Positions 61,909 through 64,000 of a stretch of DNA of 64,000 bases are shown here, piece after piece. Every line of letters starts with the position of its first letter. Position 1 is the first letter of the stretch. Source of the stretch: Chitinophaga qingshengii (lineage in GTDB: Bacteria; Bacteroidota; Bacteroidia; Chitinophagales; Chitinophagaceae). The position numbers and the translations under genes were made by a program. The stretch is taken from the NCBI RefSeq assembly GCF_014529935.1, contig NZ_JACVFC010000003.1, positions 930,001-994,000 of the forward strand, given 5' to 3'. Below the pieces are notes generated by a model. It was not told where the DNA came from. It saw nothing but the letters and a program-made list of their open reading frames with translations, and ran no database searches.

Positions 61909-62664
61909 TTATTTGACGCATTGCAGCCAGGCTTCGGCCATCAGCTGTGCACCGGCAATGCTGGGATGTACCCCGTCCGGGGTCCAGTAGGCAGCAGGTG
62001 CCGTCTGCAGGGCTTTGTCATAAATAGCCTGGTAAGGTATGAAGACCGCCTTATACTTATCGGCCAGTTCGCGGGCGGCAGCACGGTACTCGTTAAACGT
62101 AGGATACCACTTGTCGTCTACGGCTTTTACACCTTTTACCGCATAGGGTTCCCCGATGATCAGCTGCACATCTGGCAATGCTTGTTTGGTGCGGTCCAGC
62201 AGCTTATCGAAGTCGTCGCGGTACACTTTGGAAGTACCTTTATAGTTGCCATTGAGCGTATGCCAGAAATCATTTACGCCGACCAGGATGCTCAACACAT
62301 CCGGTTTCAGCTGCAGGCAGTCGGCATCCCAACGGTCGGCCAGCTGGAACACCTTATTTCCGCTGATACCTTTGTTGTAGAACTTCAGATTATCGCCGGC
62401 TCTTTTCAGCAACAGGTTGGCCGCAACCAGGTGTGGGTATCCACCACCCAGGGCAGCGCCGTTATTGGCGTCCATGGCATCGCGTTTACGTCCCACATCG
62501 GTGATGGAATCGCCCTGGAAAAGGATCACACCTTCTTTTTTCAGGGTCAGCTTTTTGCCTTTCTCAGCAGATACGGCAGCAGATACAATGTTGGGGATAC
62601 TGACAGCGGCCAGTGTGCCCATAGATACGTTTTTCAGGAAATTTCGACGGTTCGATGAATTCAT
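61909..62664 (-). CDS. Tat-exported SGNH/GDSL hydrolase
   Basis: A 251-aa esterase. The N terminus has a twin-arginine signal (NRRNFLKNVSMGTLAAVSIP). Block I is ILFQGDSITD (nucleophile Ser53), followed by GISGNKVFQLADRW (block II Gly), LVGVNDFWH (block III Asn) and DGVHPSIAGA (Asp and His of the dyad). Such enzymes deacetylate sugars or lipids. It lies 62 bp upstream of the alpha/beta hydrolase gene, so the two esterases may be co-expressed. Confidence 0.93.
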   Translation of the reverse strand: MNSSNRRNFLKNVSMGTLAAVSIPNIVSAAVSAEKGKKLTLKKEGVILFQGDSITDVGRKRDAMDANNGAALGGGYPHLVAANLLLKRAGDNLKFYNKGISGNKVFQLADRWDADCLQLKPDVLSILVGVNDFWHTLNGNYKGTSKVYRDDFDKLLDRTKQALPDVQLIIGEPYAVKGVKAVDDKWYPTFNEYRAAARELADKYKAVFIPYQAIYDKALQTAPAAYWTPDGVHPSIAGAQLMAEAWLQCVK

Positions 62665-62742
62665 AACGGATTTTTAAAATAGTGAGAGCTTCACCGGTCC
62701 TGCCAGCGAAGCCCTTAAATCTATAAAAAAGATTCTGATTTT

Positions 62743-63996
62743 TTATACAAAGGCGCTAAACCCGGTAATGGCGCGGCCTACAATCAGGGAATTGATTTCC
62801 TTGGTGCCTTCGTAGGAATAAATGGCTTCTGCATCGGCCACAAAGCGGGCCACATTATATTCCAGCAGGATACCATTGCCTCCCATCACTTCCCGGGCAC
62901 CCCGTACCACATCCCTGGTACGCAGCGTACAAAATACTTTGGCCAGGGAGGCATGTTCGTCTTTCAAAGCGCCTTCGTCCTGTATCTCCGACAGGCGGAA
63001 CACCATGGTCTGCATAGCCGTCAGGTTGGACAACATCTCTACGAGGTGTCCCTGTATCAGCTGGAAAGAAGCAATCGGTTTCCCGAACTGTTCACGGGTA
63101 CGGGTATACGCCAATGCATTTTCATAGGCGCCACGGGCGCACCCTACTGCCTCCCAGGCTACACTGGCGCGGGTCATGCGGAGTACCTTACTGGTATCAC
63201 GGAAACTATTGGCCCGCTGCAGGCGGTCGGTTTCGGCCACGCGACAGTCTTTCAGGGTGATAAGACCGTTTTGTACAATGCGCAGCGCCATCTTATCCTG
63301 CATCTTCTCTACAGCAAGGCCCGGTGTACCTTTGCGCACCAGGAATCCTTTTACCTGGTTGTCATCCACATCCCTGGCCCATATCACAATCACATCGGCA
63401 AAGGTGGCGTTGCCGATCCATTTTTTCTGCCCATTGAGTATCCAGGTGTCACCTTCCCGTTTAGCCGTGGTAGTGAGACCGCCAGCTGCGCCGGAGCCTA
63501 CTTCCGGCTCAGTGAGACCGAAAGCGCCGATGGTTTCGAGCTGCTGCATACGCGGCAACCACTCGTCTTTTTGTGCTTCGGAGCCCAGCATATAAATGGA
63601 GCCCATCGCCAGACCGCTCTGTACCCCGAAGAACGTTGCAATGGAAGCATCTACCCTGGCCATTTCCATGGCTATAATACCTTCCATGAGGTAGCTGCGG
63701 TTAGGGCAACCGTAACCATCGTAGGTGACGCCACAAATATTCAGTTCCCTGAACTTCGATATGATTTCAAACGGAAACTCAGCCTTCAGCCAATATTCGT
63801 TCACGATAGGTTGTATCTCCTTTTCCATGAAAGCGCGTACTTTCAACTGCAACGCCCTGTCTTCCGCACTTAAGCGGCTGCCGATATCATAAAAGTCCCC
63901 TTCTATGGGCGGTAGTTTTTTCTTGCTGCCTCTGCTGGTCAACATCTTCATCAGGCCATTCAACTGGTTATCATCCATTTTAGCGACAGAGGCCAT
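62743..63996 (-). CDS. Acyl-CoA dehydrogenase, glutaryl-CoA dehydrogenase-like
   Basis: An FAD flavoenzyme of about 417 aa. Family segments include ETIGAFGLTEPEVGSGAAGG (flavin and substrate contacts), WILNGQKKWIGNATFADVIV, REQFGKPIASFQLIQ, EVMGGNGILLEYNVARF and SYEGTKEINSLIVGR with the likely catalytic Glu. The VQSGLAMGSIYMLGSEAQ segment is closest to glutaryl-CoA dehydrogenases and plant ACX4. The start may lie at the ATG at 63996, the GTG at 63999 or the ATG at 63978, or beyond the window, because the frame is open to the edge. Confidence 0.9.
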   Translation of the reverse strand: MASVAKMDDNQLNGLMKMLTSRGSKKKLPPIEGDFYDIGSRLSAEDRALQLKVRAFMEKEIQPIVNEYWLKAEFPFEIISKFRELNICGVTYDGYGCPNRSYLMEGIIAMEMARVDASIATFFGVQSGLAMGSIYMLGSEAQKDEWLPRMQQLETIGAFGLTEPEVGSGAAGGLTTTAKREGDTWILNGQKKWIGNATFADVIVIWARDVDDNQVKGFLVRKGTPGLAVEKMQDKMALRIVQNGLITLKDCRVAETDRLQRANSFRDTSKVLRMTRASVAWEAVGCARGAYENALAYTRTREQFGKPIASFQLIQGHLVEMLSNLTAMQTMVFRLSEIQDEGALKDEHASLAKVFCTLRTRDVVRGAREVMGGNGILLEYNVARFVADAEAIYSYEGTKEINSLIVGRAITGFSAFV

Positions 63997-64000
63997 CACC

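Noticed and set aside
1-64000. CRISPR array, tRNA, rRNA, insertion sequence or prophage
   Set aside because: I read the intergenic regions for regularly spaced repeats, cloverleaf patterns and transposase or phage genes and found none. The only recombinase is a normal XerD.

Overview
This window reads as a piece of the chromosome of a Bacteroidota bacterium of the Chitinophagaceae type; Chitinophaga is my best guess, inferred from gene content and not from a marker gene. Pointers are two ECF sigma/FecR/SusC regulatory sets, a RagB/SusD lipoprotein, many TAnnTTTG promoter boxes, almost no Shine-Dalgarno sequences before starts, DUF3276, DUF2911 and DUF4142 proteins and the roughly 310-residue type of PurC. 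I see no rRNA, tRNA, CRISPR array, insertion sequence or prophage. Genes are dense on both strands and most convergent ends carry strong hairpin terminators.

Layout. 1-7.7 kb: a truncated DCC-family protein, a lipoprotein FKBP prolyl isomerase with a DHH phosphoesterase, ndk, pyruvate carboxylase and a XerD-like recombinase. 7.8-12.6 kb: a cytosolic protein of unknown role, then a signalling cluster (139-aa unknown, seven-helix membrane protein, one-helix histidine kinase, NarL-type regulator, DUF2911 protein). 12.6-17.2 kb: an operon of a PIG-L-type deacetylase, two tiny membrane proteins not usually annotated, and a sodium:solute symporter. 17.4-24.0 kb: SusD, SusC, FecR and ECF sigma factor, a complete glycan-uptake set. 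24.1-26.1 kb: a toxin, an XRE antitoxin and a SecB-like chaperone, which together look like a toxin-antitoxin-chaperone (TAC) system, followed by a DUF486 membrane protein. 26.5-32.3 kb: a DS-repeat secreted protein, then a second ECF sigma/FecR/SusC set that lacks SusD.

32.5-45 kb: housekeeping genes pyrB, pyrR, pruA, prfB (with a programmed +1 frameshift at an unusual CUU-UAA site), pgi, DUF3276, an MsbA-like ABC exporter and purC, mixed with a beta-barrel protein, an exported peroxiredoxin and a TspO-related membrane protein. 45-51.3 kb: an operon of TolC, HlyD and two ABC-2 permeases with no ATPase gene, ending in a DnaQ/GIY-YIG fusion nuclease; a perfect 15-bp-arm palindrome sits before it. 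51.4-54.8 kb: YceI, then a compact electrophile/redox operon (MhqO-like dioxygenase, MhqD-like hydrolase, OsmC, a 4Fe-4S plus CDGSH fusion, a YjdJ-like acetyltransferase). 54.8-56.2 kb: two tandem DUF4142 lipoproteins with matching upstream boxes at the same distance. 56.4-58.7 kb: a zinc-ribbon membrane protein and an SPFH-GYF protein, resembling the Bacillus YdjG/YdjI pair. 58.8-64 kb: a CopB-type copper ATPase, two exported esterases and an acyl-CoA dehydrogenase at the edge.

Most worth following up: the TAC-like locus with degenerate tandem repeats between toxin and antitoxin, the prfB CUU-UAA frameshift, a family of dispersed intergenic elements that share a core sequence, and the paired DUF4142 leaders.
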